Positions 1-10,858 of a DNA stretch of 64,000 nt are shown piece by piece (position 1 is the stretch's first letter; each line of letters opens with the position of its first letter). The stretch is from Barrientosiimonas humi (GTDB lineage Bacteria > Actinomycetota > Actinomycetes > Actinomycetales > Dermatophilaceae): positions 1,643,375 to 1,707,374 of the forward strand of contig NZ_VFOK01000001.1 in assembly GCF_006716095.1 (NCBI RefSeq), written 5' to 3'. The translations under genes and the position numbers were made by a program. Under the pieces are notes generated by a model. That model was not told the DNA's origin. It worked only from the letters and a program-made list of their open reading frames with translations, and searched no databases.

Positions 1-28
1 CTCACCGTCGTCACCATCTCGCTCTCCC

Positions 29-1462
29 CTACTCGCGTCGGTGGATCTGGACGGTCTTGCGGCCGTCGGGGCCGGTGGTGATGGTGGCCCGGGTGCCGGG
101 TTTGTGGATGTCGCGGTGGTCTCGCCCGCACAACGGGACCGCGTGCTCCAGGTCGGTGGCCCCGCCCCTGGACCAGGGATGCTCGTGGTGCAGCTCGGTC
201 CAGGCGAACGGGCTGTCACACCCCAGCACCGCGCACTGGTCATACCTCGTAGCCAGCGCGGTCCGTTGCGCCTCGCTGAAGAACCGTTTCGCCCGACCCA
301 GGTCCAACGGCTGCGACGCCCCGCCCAGCACCACCGGCACGATCCCGGCGTTGCACGCCAACCGGCGCGCGTCCCCCGCGGAGATGTCGTGCCCGGTGTC
401 CAGATGCGCCGCGGCCAGATCCGCCACCAGCTGCTCCCGGGTCATCGTCACCACCACGGTCGCGGCGACCTTGCCGGGCAACCGATCGGTCGGCAGATGC
501 TCCAACAGCTCCACCAACGCCAGGCCGTACCGGTGCGGCCAGTCCACCCCCACCCACGACCCCCGCCCAGCGCGGCCGTCCGCGGCAGCCGCGGCGCCGG
601 CCGAGGCCGTGCCGCTGGCCGGGGCCGGTGCGCTCCTCGCAGCGCCGGTGGCCGTGGCCCCGGCGCGGGTAACCCCGTCGCCGGTCGCGCCCGCGGCGCC
701 GGTGCCGGTGGTGCTGCCGCGGCGGGGCGCGGCGAGCTGTTGCACGGCCTTGCGCAAGATGTCCCCGGCCAGGCGGGGCAGCACGAACGACCCGGACACC
801 GTGCCGTCGCTGTTGTCATGCATGCTCAACCGGCACCGGCCCAACGCCGAGGCTTCCTCCCCGCGCAGGACCTGGTCCTCGTGCTCATCGACCGCCTGCT
901 GATCGGGCTCGACCACGGCCAGCGCCCGCCGGGCCGCACCCCGCAACCGGGCCGGGCTCATCCGGGCCGCGTCAGCGACCAGTGACGCCTCGACCCGCGC
1001 CACCTGCTCCGCGGTCAAACCTTCGGGCAGCTGCTTGATCGCCCACGCGATCACTGCCGCGTGCTCCGGCGACACCGCCCCCTCGGCCAGGGCCTGCCCG
1101 GTCACCGGCAGCACCGACTCCAACGTCTCAGCCAGGTCGGCCTCCCGGGTCGCGGCACCACCGGTGGTGTGCGTCCGGCTCGCCAACCACGCCCCGGTCG
1201 TGGAGAACCCCGACCGGCGCGCGACCTGAGACCGGTTCGCGCACGCCACCAACCGCAGCCGCAACGAGGCCACCCGCCGGGACAGACGCTCCACCTCCGA
1301 GACCGCCCGCCCGACCGCGTCCGCCTCGGCGACCACCGTCGCGTCCGGCTGATCACCCAGGGCGTCCAACGTCGCGTGCAGCTGCGCCAACGCCGCCGCC
1401 ACCGTCAAACGCTCCGGGACAACACCCCCGGTCGCCGGTTCCACCGTCGTGGTCGCGGTCAT
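29..1462 (-). CDS. DUF222 / HNH endonuclease domain protein
   Basis: A 477-residue protein of the actinobacterial DUF222 (13E12-like) family. The N-terminal two thirds is Ala-rich and helical. A low-complexity Ala/Gly/Thr linker (roughly residues 235-305) separates a second helical part from a C-terminal HNH domain whose CAVLGCD, ELHHEHPWSRGG and PLCGRDH motifs supply the Cys/His metal ligands and catalytic His. Family members occur in many copies per genome and are presumed nucleases; no substrate is known. I chose the ATG at 1462 because a strong purine tract (AGGGGGGTG) lies just upstream; an in-frame GTG at 1489 would put that tract inside the gene. It stands alone, with a dispersed repeat between it and the next gene. 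Confidence 0.85.
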   Translation of the reverse strand: MTATTTVEPATGGVVPERLTVAAALAQLHATLDALGDQPDATVVAEADAVGRAVSEVERLSRRVASLRLRLVACANRSQVARRSGFSTTGAWLASRTHTTGGAATREADLAETLESVLPVTGQALAEGAVSPEHAAVIAWAIKQLPEGLTAEQVARVEASLVADAARMSPARLRGAARRALAVVEPDQQAVDEHEDQVLRGEEASALGRCRLSMHDNSDGTVSGSFVLPRLAGDILRKAVQQLAAPRRGSTTGTGAAGATGDGVTRAGATATGAARSAPAPASGTASAGAAAAADGRAGRGSWVGVDWPHRYGLALVELLEHLPTDRLPGKVAATVVVTMTREQLVADLAAAHLDTGHDISAGDARRLACNAGIVPVVLGGASQPLDLGRAKRFFSEAQRTALATRYDQCAVLGCDSPFAWTELHHEHPWSRGGATDLEHAVPLCGRDHRDIHKPGTRATITTGPDGRKTVQIHRRE

Positions 1463-1574
1463 GGCCTTCACCCCCCTGGTGAATCGCACTGATGTTCGAT
1501 ACCAGGAACACTAGACCCGGCCACCGACAAGCCCCCCGAACCCGCGCCATACCGGGGAAATCTCGGTGAACCAG

Positions 1575-1643
1575 GGTCTCGATACGGCCTCGCCCCTCGG
1601 CCTACTCGACCGCCGTGTTGTCGGCCTGCTCGACCGGCTTGAG
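1575..1643 (+). repeat. dispersed REP-like repeat, copy 1
   Basis: The segment opens with GGTCTCGATACGGCC-like sequence, then carries GGCCTACTCGACCG and GGCCTGCTCGACCGGCTTG. The same three blocks in the same order occur on the minus strand at 27789-27863. The blocks are GC-rich, partly palindromic and intergenic, just past the 3' end of the HAD gene. Similar TCGATACG/CTCGACC elements are scattered through many Micrococcales genomes; function is unknown. Confidence 0.65.
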
Positions 1644-1648
1644 CCGGC

Positions 1649-2249
1649 CTACGTGCGTATGCCTGCCTCGCGCAGGATGCGGCGCAGGCCGGCCACCCCA
1701 GCTGCGGGATCGTGGCGGTAGGCGCGGATGCCGAGCGTGCTCGCGGTCTCGACGTTCGCCGCGGAGTCGTCGATGAAAACCGTTGCGGCAGCGTCGATCC
1801 CGAGCTTGTCGAGCACGATCTCGAAGTATGCCGGCGAAGGCTTCATCGCCCCCAGCTCGCTGGAGTAGAACACCCCGTCGAAATGCTCGTCGTAACCCAG
1901 CGTCTCGCGCATGAACCGTACGCGGTGGTCCTGCTGGTTGGTGGCCAGGTAGCACGGCGTCCCCGCGGCGCGCACCTGCGCAATCAGCTCGAACGCCGCA
2001 CCGTCGACGTCGATGTCGTCCCACAGCGACAGCACGTCGTCGGCGTCGACGCCCAGCGCCCTCCCCTGCAGCACCTCGGCCACGGCGTCGCGGAACGGCC
2101 GCTCCCCGCGAAGCGGCGCGAGCTCAGCCTCGAACACCGCGTCGGCGAACCCCTCTCCCCCGATCGCCGTGAGCCGCTCGAACCACCCGACCCGGGCGTG
2201 CTGCAGGACGCCGTCGGCGTCCCACAGCACGGCCCGGGCGAGCGGAACG

Positions 2250-2269
<20 letters not shown>
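1649..2269 (-). CDS. HAD-family hydrolase
   Basis: A haloacid dehalogenase-type phosphatase of about 206 residues. Motif I (WDADGVLQH) carries the nucleophilic Asp near the N-terminus, [10 protein letters not shown] is motif [10 protein letters not shown] supplies the motif III Lys, and FIDDSAANV gives the acidic motif IV. The cap is small and helical (class IA, YihX/epoxide-hydrolase-like). The substrate is unknown. No ATG or GTG lies directly before motif I; the TTG at 2269 overlaps the aspS end by 20 bases and is the most likely start, which implies translational coupling to aspS. An upstream start at 2341 would lie wholly inside the aspS tail and is unlikely. Confidence 0.8.
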
Positions 2270-4160
<1,891 letters not shown>

Positions 4161-4168
4161 GTGCGTCG

Positions 4169-4197
4169 TCCTCTCGGATCAGGTTCTGCCAAGAGGA
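4169..4197 (-). promoter_or_regulatory. Shine-Dalgarno-sequestering hairpin of aspS
   Basis: On the minus strand TCCTCT (4197-4192) can pair exactly with AGAGGA (4174-4169), the only good ribosome site before the aspS ATG, leaving a 17-base loop. This would hide the ribosome site and suggests the T-box acts on translation, as actinobacterial T-boxes often do. No U-rich intrinsic terminator is seen in the leader. Confidence 0.6.
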
Positions 4198-4245
4198 CAC
4201 CGCTGGAAGCTCAGGGCGCCCCTTGTGCAGGACGGCAGCCCTGGA

Positions 4246-4395
4246 GGTGTGGGCGGGGGCCAGATCGCGGTGCCACCACACCTTCGCCGAGGGATCCTCG
4301 GCCTCTCGTCGGTACGCCGGACGCGCGGCCCCCGGCTGCCTCACCACCGACCGTGGTCGGGTGAGCCGGGCGGGTCGTCACGCCGCCACCAGGTG
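4246..4395 (-). promoter_or_regulatory. T-box riboswitch (leader of aspS)
   Basis: The minus-strand leader holds a textbook T-box antiterminator: helix A1 GGTGTGG (4282-4276) with CCACACC (4252-4246), the seven-base bulge TGGCACC (4275-4269, consensus UGGNACC), and helix A2 GCG/CGC (4268-4266 with 4255-4253). Before it stands a stem III hairpin, GCCGAGG-ATC-CCTCGGC. The variable bulge base is C, which pairs with discriminator G73 and so fits tRNA-Asp. Stem I could not be drawn with certainty; a GAC triplet at 4310-4308 is one possible specifier. The strong hairpin around 4328-4369 may belong to stem I or may terminate the upstream YchJ gene. The 4161-4450 stretch holds nothing else I recognise. 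Confidence 0.8.
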
Positions 4396-4450
4396 CACCT
4401 CCAGGGTAGGCTGCCGGCCGCCCCGGCGCGAACCCGAATCCGAGCTCGGC

Positions 4451-4831
4451 TCAGTCGCCCTGATCGTCGAGGTAGAACCACCGGCCCGCGCGTCGCTCGA
4501 ACCGGCTGCGCTCGTGCATGGTGCCGCTGTCGTGCGTCGCCGTGAACTCCACGACACCCGCACCATCGTCGGCCCCGCCGTCACGAACGTCGTTGATCTG
4601 CAACGAGATCCACCGCACGCTCGGGTCGATCACCACGTCGACCGGGCGAGTCTTCGGGTGCCACGTCCGCCACAGGTGCTCCCGGTTGCCGTAGACGTAC
4701 GCCGTGTAGCGCGAGCGCATCAGCTCCTCGGCGGTCTCGGCCAGCCGCTCGGTGCTCAGCAGCGGGCCGCAGCACTCGGCGAAGGTCTTGCCGGAGCCGC
4801 AGGGGCAGGGGTCGGGCACGGGATCGCTCAC
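4451..4831 (-). CDS. YchJ-like SEC-C motif protein (UPF0225)
   Basis: A protein of about 126 residues. It begins with a SEC-C zinc motif (CPCGSGKTFAECC) and continues with the YchJ signature RYTAYVYGNREHLWRTWHP and an NTF2-like sheet-rich C-terminus. The biochemical role is unknown; SEC-C motifs bind zinc and occur in SecA and other proteins. I chose the GTG at 4831: it stands directly before the zinc motif and is six bases downstream of a TACGTT -10-like box, the spacing of a leaderless transcript. It is divergent from argG, whose start is only 55 bases away. A longer reading to 4873 would leave no promoter room. Confidence 0.82.
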   Translation of the reverse strand: MSDPVPDPCPCGSGKTFAECCGPLLSTERLAETAEELMRSRYTAYVYGNREHLWRTWHPKTRPVDVVIDPSVRWISLQINDVRDGGADDGAGVVEFTATHDSGTMHERSRFERRAGRWFYLDDQGD

Positions 4832-4837
4832 GTCCAC

Positions 4838-4843
4838 AACGTA
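4838..4843 (-). promoter_or_regulatory. -10 box, probable leaderless promoter of the YchJ-like gene
   Basis: TACGTT fits the actinobacterial TANNNT -10 consensus. It lies six bases before the GTG at 4831, so transcription would begin at the start codon. No clear -35 box. Confidence 0.45.
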
Positions 4844-4844
4844 G

Positions 4845-6305
<1,461 letters not shown>

Positions 6306-6322
6306 GCCTCGGAGCCGCGCGA

Positions 6323-6386
6323 CGGACCGGCACAACGGTCGAAGAACCGCCCCACCGAGGCCTGTCGGTGGCGTTGTGCCGGTCCG
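6323..6386. terminator. nested inverted repeat between argG and the sugar porter
   Basis: A perfect 15-base inverted repeat (6323-6337 with 6372-6386, arm CGGACCGGCACAACG) encloses a second perfect 7-base hairpin, CCACCGA/TCGGTGG (6352-6358 with 6365-6371). It lies between convergent genes and so can end transcription from both sides. No T-run follows on either strand. Confidence 0.7.
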
Positions 6387-6396
6387 GAGACCGGCG

Positions 6397-7800
6397 TCAG
6401 CGGGTGCGCCCCGCCGACGCCTGCAGGTCCGCGTCGATCTCCTCGAGGCTGCGGCCCTTCGTCTCGGGCATGCGTCGCCAGAGGAACACCAGCCCCAGCA
6501 GGGTGAGCACGGCGTACAGCGCGAACAGGCCGGACTCCCCGATCGCCGAGATCAGCGTCAGCACGGTGAAGGCGATGACCATGTCGAGGCCCCAGTGCGT
6601 GGCCGAGCCGAGCGAGGCGGCCTTGCCGCGGATGGGCGTGGGATAGACCTCGGAGTTGACCAGCCAGATGGCGACACCGAGGCTCGCGGCGAACGCGGCG
6701 ATGTACACGCACAGCGCCACGACCACCAGATATCCCACGATCCCGTCGCGGCTCGGCAGCAGGTAGAGCACGGTCAGGGCGACCAGGGCGCTGAGCACCG
6801 CAGCGGTGCCGCCGAGCAGCAGCGGGCGCCTCCCCCAGCTGTCGATCCGGCGCAGCGCGACGAACGTGACGAGCATGTTGACCAGCCCGATCCCGACGGT
6901 CGACAGGATCGCGCCGGAGCTGCCGAAGATCTCCTGCAGGATCGTCGGCGCGTAGTAGATCACCGCGTTGACGCCGGCCAGCTGGTTGACCGCGGCGACA
7001 CCGACGCCGAGCATCAGCGCCGGCCGCAGCCGCGGCCGCCGCAGGTCGGCCCAGCCCCAGCGCGACTCCTCCTTGGCCGCCTCCTGGATCTCGTAGACCT
7101 CCCGCTCGGCCTCCTCGACCGACCGGCTGCCGAGCAGCACCTCGCGCGCTTCCTGCGGGCGCCCCTGGTTGATGAGCCAGCGCGGCGACTCCTGGGCCCC
7201 GAGCATGCCCACGAACATGGCGACGGCCGGCACCGCGGCGAGCGCGAGCATCCACCGCCAGCCCTCGATCGGGGAGAACGCGAACCCGACCAGGTACGAC
7301 GTGAAGATGCCCACCGTGATCATGAACTGGTTCATCGACACCAGGCCGCCGCGCCGCTCCTTCGGCGCCAGCTCGGCGATGTAGAGCGGGACGCACACCG
7401 ACGAGATGCCGATCGTGACGCCGAGGACGAACCGCGCGACCACCAGCGTCCCGGTGCCTGGAGCGATGCCGGAGAGCACCCCGCCGATCGCGAACACCGC
7501 CGAGGCGATCAGCAAGGTGGTGCGCCGGCCGAGCCGGTCGGCGACCGCCCCGCCGGCGAGCGCACCGATCAGCGCGCCGACCAGCAGGATCCCGACCACG
7601 AACTGCTGCCCGTTGTCGTCGAGCCCGAAGTCGTCCTTGAGATAGATCAGGGCACCGCCGATGACCCCGGTGTCGTACCCGAAGAGGAACCCACCGAGCG
7701 CAGCGACTGCCGTCGCCAGCCCGATCCCGCGCCGCCTGGGGTTGTCCTCGTATCCGGGAGACTCCTGGCCTCCACGACCCCGACGCGTCCCGCTCACCAT
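6397..7800 (-). CDS. MFS sugar porter
   Basis: A 467-residue major facilitator of the sugar porter family, about 12 membrane helices, importing a sugar or polyol by proton symport or facilitation. Family marks are GFLFGYDTGVIGGAL in helix 1, ADRLGRRTTLL in the loop after helix 2, the second-half repeat RRIDSWGRRPLLL, and PETKGRSLEEI after helix 12. The sugar cannot be told. The ATG at 7800 is preceded by GGAGGA at good spacing; an upstream in-frame ATG at 7875 is not, and would overlap the arfB promoter. Convergent with argG and divergent from arfB. Confidence 0.9.
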   Translation of the reverse strand: MVSGTRRGRGGQESPGYEDNPRRRGIGLATAVAALGGFLFGYDTGVIGGALIYLKDDFGLDDNGQQFVVGILLVGALIGALAGGAVADRLGRRTTLLIASAVFAIGGVLSGIAPGTGTLVVARFVLGVTIGISSVCVPLYIAELAPKERRGGLVSMNQFMITVGIFTSYLVGFAFSPIEGWRWMLALAAVPAVAMFVGMLGAQESPRWLINQGRPQEAREVLLGSRSVEEAEREVYEIQEAAKEESRWGWADLRRPRLRPALMLGVGVAAVNQLAGVNAVIYYAPTILQEIFGSSGAILSTVGIGLVNMLVTFVALRRIDSWGRRPLLLGGTAAVLSALVALTVLYLLPSRDGIVGYLVVVALCVYIAAFAASLGVAIWLVNSEVYPTPIRGKAASLGSATHWGLDMVIAFTVLTLISAIGESGLFALYAVLTLLGLVFLWRRMPETKGRSLEEIDADLQASAGRTR

Positions 7801-7865
7801 GCCGTCCTCCGTGCCGAGAATGTCGAGCCTCCCAGCGTACGAAAACGCCAGCTCTGCAAGGGATC

Positions 7866-7871
7866 TAGGCT
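7866..7871 (+). promoter_or_regulatory. -10 box, probable leaderless promoter of arfB
   Basis: TAGGCT fits TANNNT and ends six bases before the arfB GTG at 7878; no ribosome site is present. Same geometry as the argG start. Confidence 0.45.
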
Positions 7872-7877
7872 GCACGC

Positions 7878-8303
7878 GTGGCTGAGGACCTCGTCGTGAC
7901 CGACCAGCTGGTGATACCGGCGGTCGAGCTGCGCGAGCGCTTCTCCCGCAGCTCCGGGCCGGGCGGGCAGGGGGTCAACACGGCCGACTCACGGGTCGAG
8001 CTGACCCTCGACCTGAGGCGCTCCCCCTCGATCCCCGACCCGCTGCGCGCGCGGATGCTCGCCAGGCTGGGCAACCGGTTGGTCGACGGCGAGCTCACGA
8101 TCGCCGCCAGCGAGCACCGCGGCCAGCTCGCCAACCGGCGCGCCGCCCGCGAACGGCTGGCCCAGCTGCTGCGCGAGGCCGCGGCTCCACCTCCCCCGAG
8201 GCGCCGACCGACCAAGGCCACCCGGGGATCGAAGGAGCGGCGGATCGCCGCGAAGAAGTGGCGCGGCGAGGTGAAGCGCAACCGCAGCCGCCCGGCGGAT
8301 TAG
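7878..8303 (+). CDS. arfB: peptidyl-tRNA hydrolase ArfB (ribosome rescue)
   Basis: Releases peptides from ribosomes stalled without a stop codon, acting in the ribosomal A site. The 141-residue protein has the release-factor GGQ loop in GPGGQGVNTADSRVEL (about residues 30-45), the catalytic Gln included, and lacks the codon-reading domains of RF1/RF2. Its C-terminal third is basic and Arg/Lys-rich (RRRPTKATRGSKERRIAAKK), as in ArfB/YaeJ, where the tail enters the empty mRNA channel. Length matches the family. The GTG start at 7878 has a -10-like box just upstream. Confidence 0.93.
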   Translation: MAEDLVVTDQLVIPAVELRERFSRSSGPGGQGVNTADSRVELTLDLRRSPSIPDPLRARMLARLGNRLVDGELTIAASEHRGQLANRRAARERLAQLLREAAAPPPPRRRPTKATRGSKERRIAAKKWRGEVKRNRSRPAD

Positions 8304-8387
8304 CCGCAACCGACCTGGCCCGCCGGCCGACCGACGACCTAGGGTGAGCGTCGAGAACGTCGGTGCGCAACACGGGGAGGCGGCCGG

Positions 8388-10826
8388 ATGGCCCACGAGT
8401 TCGGCCCGTTGCTGCGCTCCCTCCGCCGCCAGGCCGGGCTGACCCAGGAGCAGCTGGCCTTGGCGTCAGGGCTGAGCGTCGACGGCATCGGGGCGCTCGA
8501 ACGCGGCCATCGGCTTCGTCCCCGTCGCGACACGATCTCCCTGCTGGTCGCGGCGCTGGGCCTCGACCAGGACGACGCCGCCACGTTGCAGTCCGCGGCC
8601 GTCCCCCCGCGCCGCAAACCCCCGCGCGCGGCCGAGCGTCGCCGCGTCGGATGGACCGGAACTCCGCACCAGCTGCCGGCTGCTCCCTCGGTGCTGGTCG
8701 GACGCGAGACGCTCGCGTCCGACATCGAGTCCAGCCTGACCGGACCGACGGGTCGTGCCGGCGCACGCCCGCGCGTCGTCGCGCTCACCGGCATGGGCGG
8801 CATCGGCAAGACCGCGCTGGCCCTCGTCGTCGCGCACCGTGCGGCACCGCAGTTCCCGGACGGCCAGCTCTACCTCGACCTGCGGGGGCACGGCAGGGCA
8901 GCCGGGCTCTCGCTCACCGACGCCCTCGCCCACCTCCTGACCTCGCTCGGGCTGCACGCCGACGACGTCCCCGTCGACGAGGACCGAGCCCTCGCTGCCT
9001 ACCGCACCCGCACCAGCGGCTCACGCCTGCTGGTGGTCCTCGACAACGCCCGCGACGCCGCCCAGGTCGATGCCTTGCTGCCGAGCGGTTCCGAGAACGC
9101 GGTCGTGGTCACCTCGCGCGCCAGTCTGGGCGCCCAGCTCGAGGCGCGGCAGCATGCCCTCAGCCCGCTCCCTGAGGACGTGGCTCGCGAGCTGTTGGCC
9201 GAGCGCGTCGGCCACCAGCGCATGTCATCCGACGAACCCGCGAGCCGAACAGTGATCGCCAGCTGCGCCGGGCTTCCACTCGCCCTGCGCATCGTGGCCG
9301 CTCGGATGCAGGCGAGGCCGCAGTGGGCCGTGTCCGACGTGGCACAGCGGCTTGCCGATCGCGACACCCGACTCACCGAGCTGGACAGTCAGGGCCTCGC
9401 CGTGGCGACTTCGCTCGGCGACTCGGTCGACCAGCTGCGGGGCAGCCCCGACCCGACCGACCAGGACGCCGCGGAGCTGTGGCTGACCATGGGCGTCATG
9501 CCCGCGCCCCAGGTGGGCCTGAGCGGCATCTCGCACGCCTGTTCCTGGCCGCCCGACCGGACCGAGCGGGCCGTCGAGCGTCTCGCCGAGGTGAGCCTGC
9601 TGGAGGAGCCCGCGCCCGGCCGGTTCCGGATGCACGACCTGGTTCACGACCTGGCCCACCGCCGAGCAGGCGCTGAGCTCGGCCGAGCCGAGCAGGACGT
9701 ACGTCGGCGTGCGGCGCTCGCGCACTACGTCGCTCTCGCGTGGCGCAGCCGCAGCCTCGTGCGGTCCACCCCAGAGGGGTTCGACGACGACTCCATCACC
9801 GCCGGTATGGACCCGGAGTGCTCGCCCCGCGACTGCCTGGCCGTGATCGACGAGGAGTCCGAGCAGCTGCTCCGGCTCCTCGACGAGGCGGGTGACGACG
9901 ACAAGAGCGCCGAGCTGATCCCGCTGCTGGCACTGGGGTTGGTCTCCTTGTTCGTCACTCGGGTCGACAACACCCGGTGGGCCGACACCCTGGCCTTCGC
10001 CCTGGATCGCGTGCCGCAGGAGGCGACCGACGCACGGGTGTGGCTGCTGCAGGACCTCGCCATGGCGCACTCGGGACGCGGCCAGCACGACCTTGCCCTG
10101 CGCAGCGCCGAGCGCGCCGCCGACCTGGCCGGTGCCACCGGCCGCCGCGAGGCCGAAGCGGCTGCGCTGAACGCCTGCGCCATCGCGCTGCGGCGGCTCG
10201 GGCGGCTGACCGAGGCCCTCGACGTGTGCGGCCGCGCGCTGGTCCTCTTCGAGCGGGAGGGCGACGTCCGGGGTCAGGCGATCGGACTGCGTGACATGGG
10301 GCAGCTGCACTTCCAGAACGGCGACCTCGAGACCGGGATCGGCTTCGCGCGCCGGTCGCTGGCGATCTACGAGCAGATCGACGTGCCCCGCGGGCTCACG
10401 ATGTCCCACCTCAACCTGGGGGTGATGCTGCGCGAGCGAGGCGACCTCACCGACGCGCTGCACCACCTTGCTCTGGCGGTCTCGCTCAGCCGTGACGTCG
10501 GCGACCTGGCGCTGGAGACCGAGGCGCTGGACGAGCTGGGCGAGTGGCACCTGCTCGCCGGGGACGCCCGCGAGGGCATCACCGTGCTCCGGGACGGCCT
10601 CGCGGTCATCGCCGACCACGGCAGTGGGCAGTGGGAGGCGAGCATCCGGCGACGCCTCGCGATCGCCCTGGAGAGCCTGGGCCGCCCGGCCGAGGCCGAC
10701 GAGCAGTGGGGCGCGGCACTGCGCATCTGCGAGCAGCGCAGCGAGTCGGACCAGGCCGCACAGCTGCGGCAGGAATGGGCTCGCTGCCGCGCGGAGCGAG
10801 CACCGGCGAGCCGGGACGGGACCTGA
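8388..10826 (+). CDS. HTH / NB-ARC / TPR (STAND) regulator
   Basis: An 812-residue multidomain regulator. Residues about 5-65 form an XRE-type helix-turn-helix (RRQAGLTQEQLALASGLS). A NB-ARC ATPase follows, with Walker A GMGGIGKT near residue 135, Walker B LLVVLDN near 214 and a GLPLALR motif. A winged-helix-like part and C-terminal tetratricopeptide repeats (about 545-800) complete it. In STAND proteins the NB-ARC switch oligomerises on ligand sensing by the repeats; the ligand is unknown. GGGGAGG precedes the ATG. It is transcribed alone, convergent with two murein hydrolase genes it could regulate, though that is inference. It is AfsR-like in plan but has an XRE domain instead of a SARP domain. 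Confidence 0.88.
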   Translation: MAHEFGPLLRSLRRQAGLTQEQLALASGLSVDGIGALERGHRLRPRRDTISLLVAALGLDQDDAATLQSAAVPPRRKPPRAAERRRVGWTGTPHQLPAAPSVLVGRETLASDIESSLTGPTGRAGARPRVVALTGMGGIGKTALALVVAHRAAPQFPDGQLYLDLRGHGRAAGLSLTDALAHLLTSLGLHADDVPVDEDRALAAYRTRTSGSRLLVVLDNARDAAQVDALLPSGSENAVVVTSRASLGAQLEARQHALSPLPEDVARELLAERVGHQRMSSDEPASRTVIASCAGLPLALRIVAARMQARPQWAVSDVAQRLADRDTRLTELDSQGLAVATSLGDSVDQLRGSPDPTDQDAAELWLTMGVMPAPQVGLSGISHACSWPPDRTERAVERLAEVSLLEEPAPGRFRMHDLVHDLAHRRAGAELGRAEQDVRRRAALAHYVALAWRSRSLVRSTPEGFDDDSITAGMDPECSPRDCLAVIDEESEQLLRLLDEAGDDDKSAELIPLLALGLVSLFVTRVDNTRWADTLAFALDRVPQEATDARVWLLQDLAMAHSGRGQHDLALRSAERAADLAGATGRREAEAAALNACAIALRRLGRLTEALDVCGRALVLFEREGDVRGQAIGLRDMGQLHFQNGDLETGIGFARRSLAIYEQIDVPRGLTMSHLNLGVMLRERGDLTDALHHLALAVSLSRDVGDLALETEALDELGEWHLLAGDAREGITVLRDGLAVIADHGSGQWEASIRRRLAIALESLGRPAEADEQWGAALRICEQRSESDQAAQLRQEWARCRAERAPASRDGT

Positions 10827-10840
10827 CCCCGCCCCGGCTC
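10808..10840. terminator. bidirectional terminator hairpin
   Basis: GAGCCGGGACGGG (10808-10820) pairs with CCCCGCCCCGGCTC (10827-10840) with one mismatch and a 6-base loop containing the stop codon of the STAND gene. It lies between convergent genes; no T-run. Confidence 0.6.
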
Positions 10841-10858
10841 ACCGATCACCTGCTCGCG

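Noticed and set aside
8388-10826. STAND protein as an antiphage defence system
   Set aside because: It has an HTH and TPRs but no nuclease, protease or other effector domain; a transcription regulator fits better.
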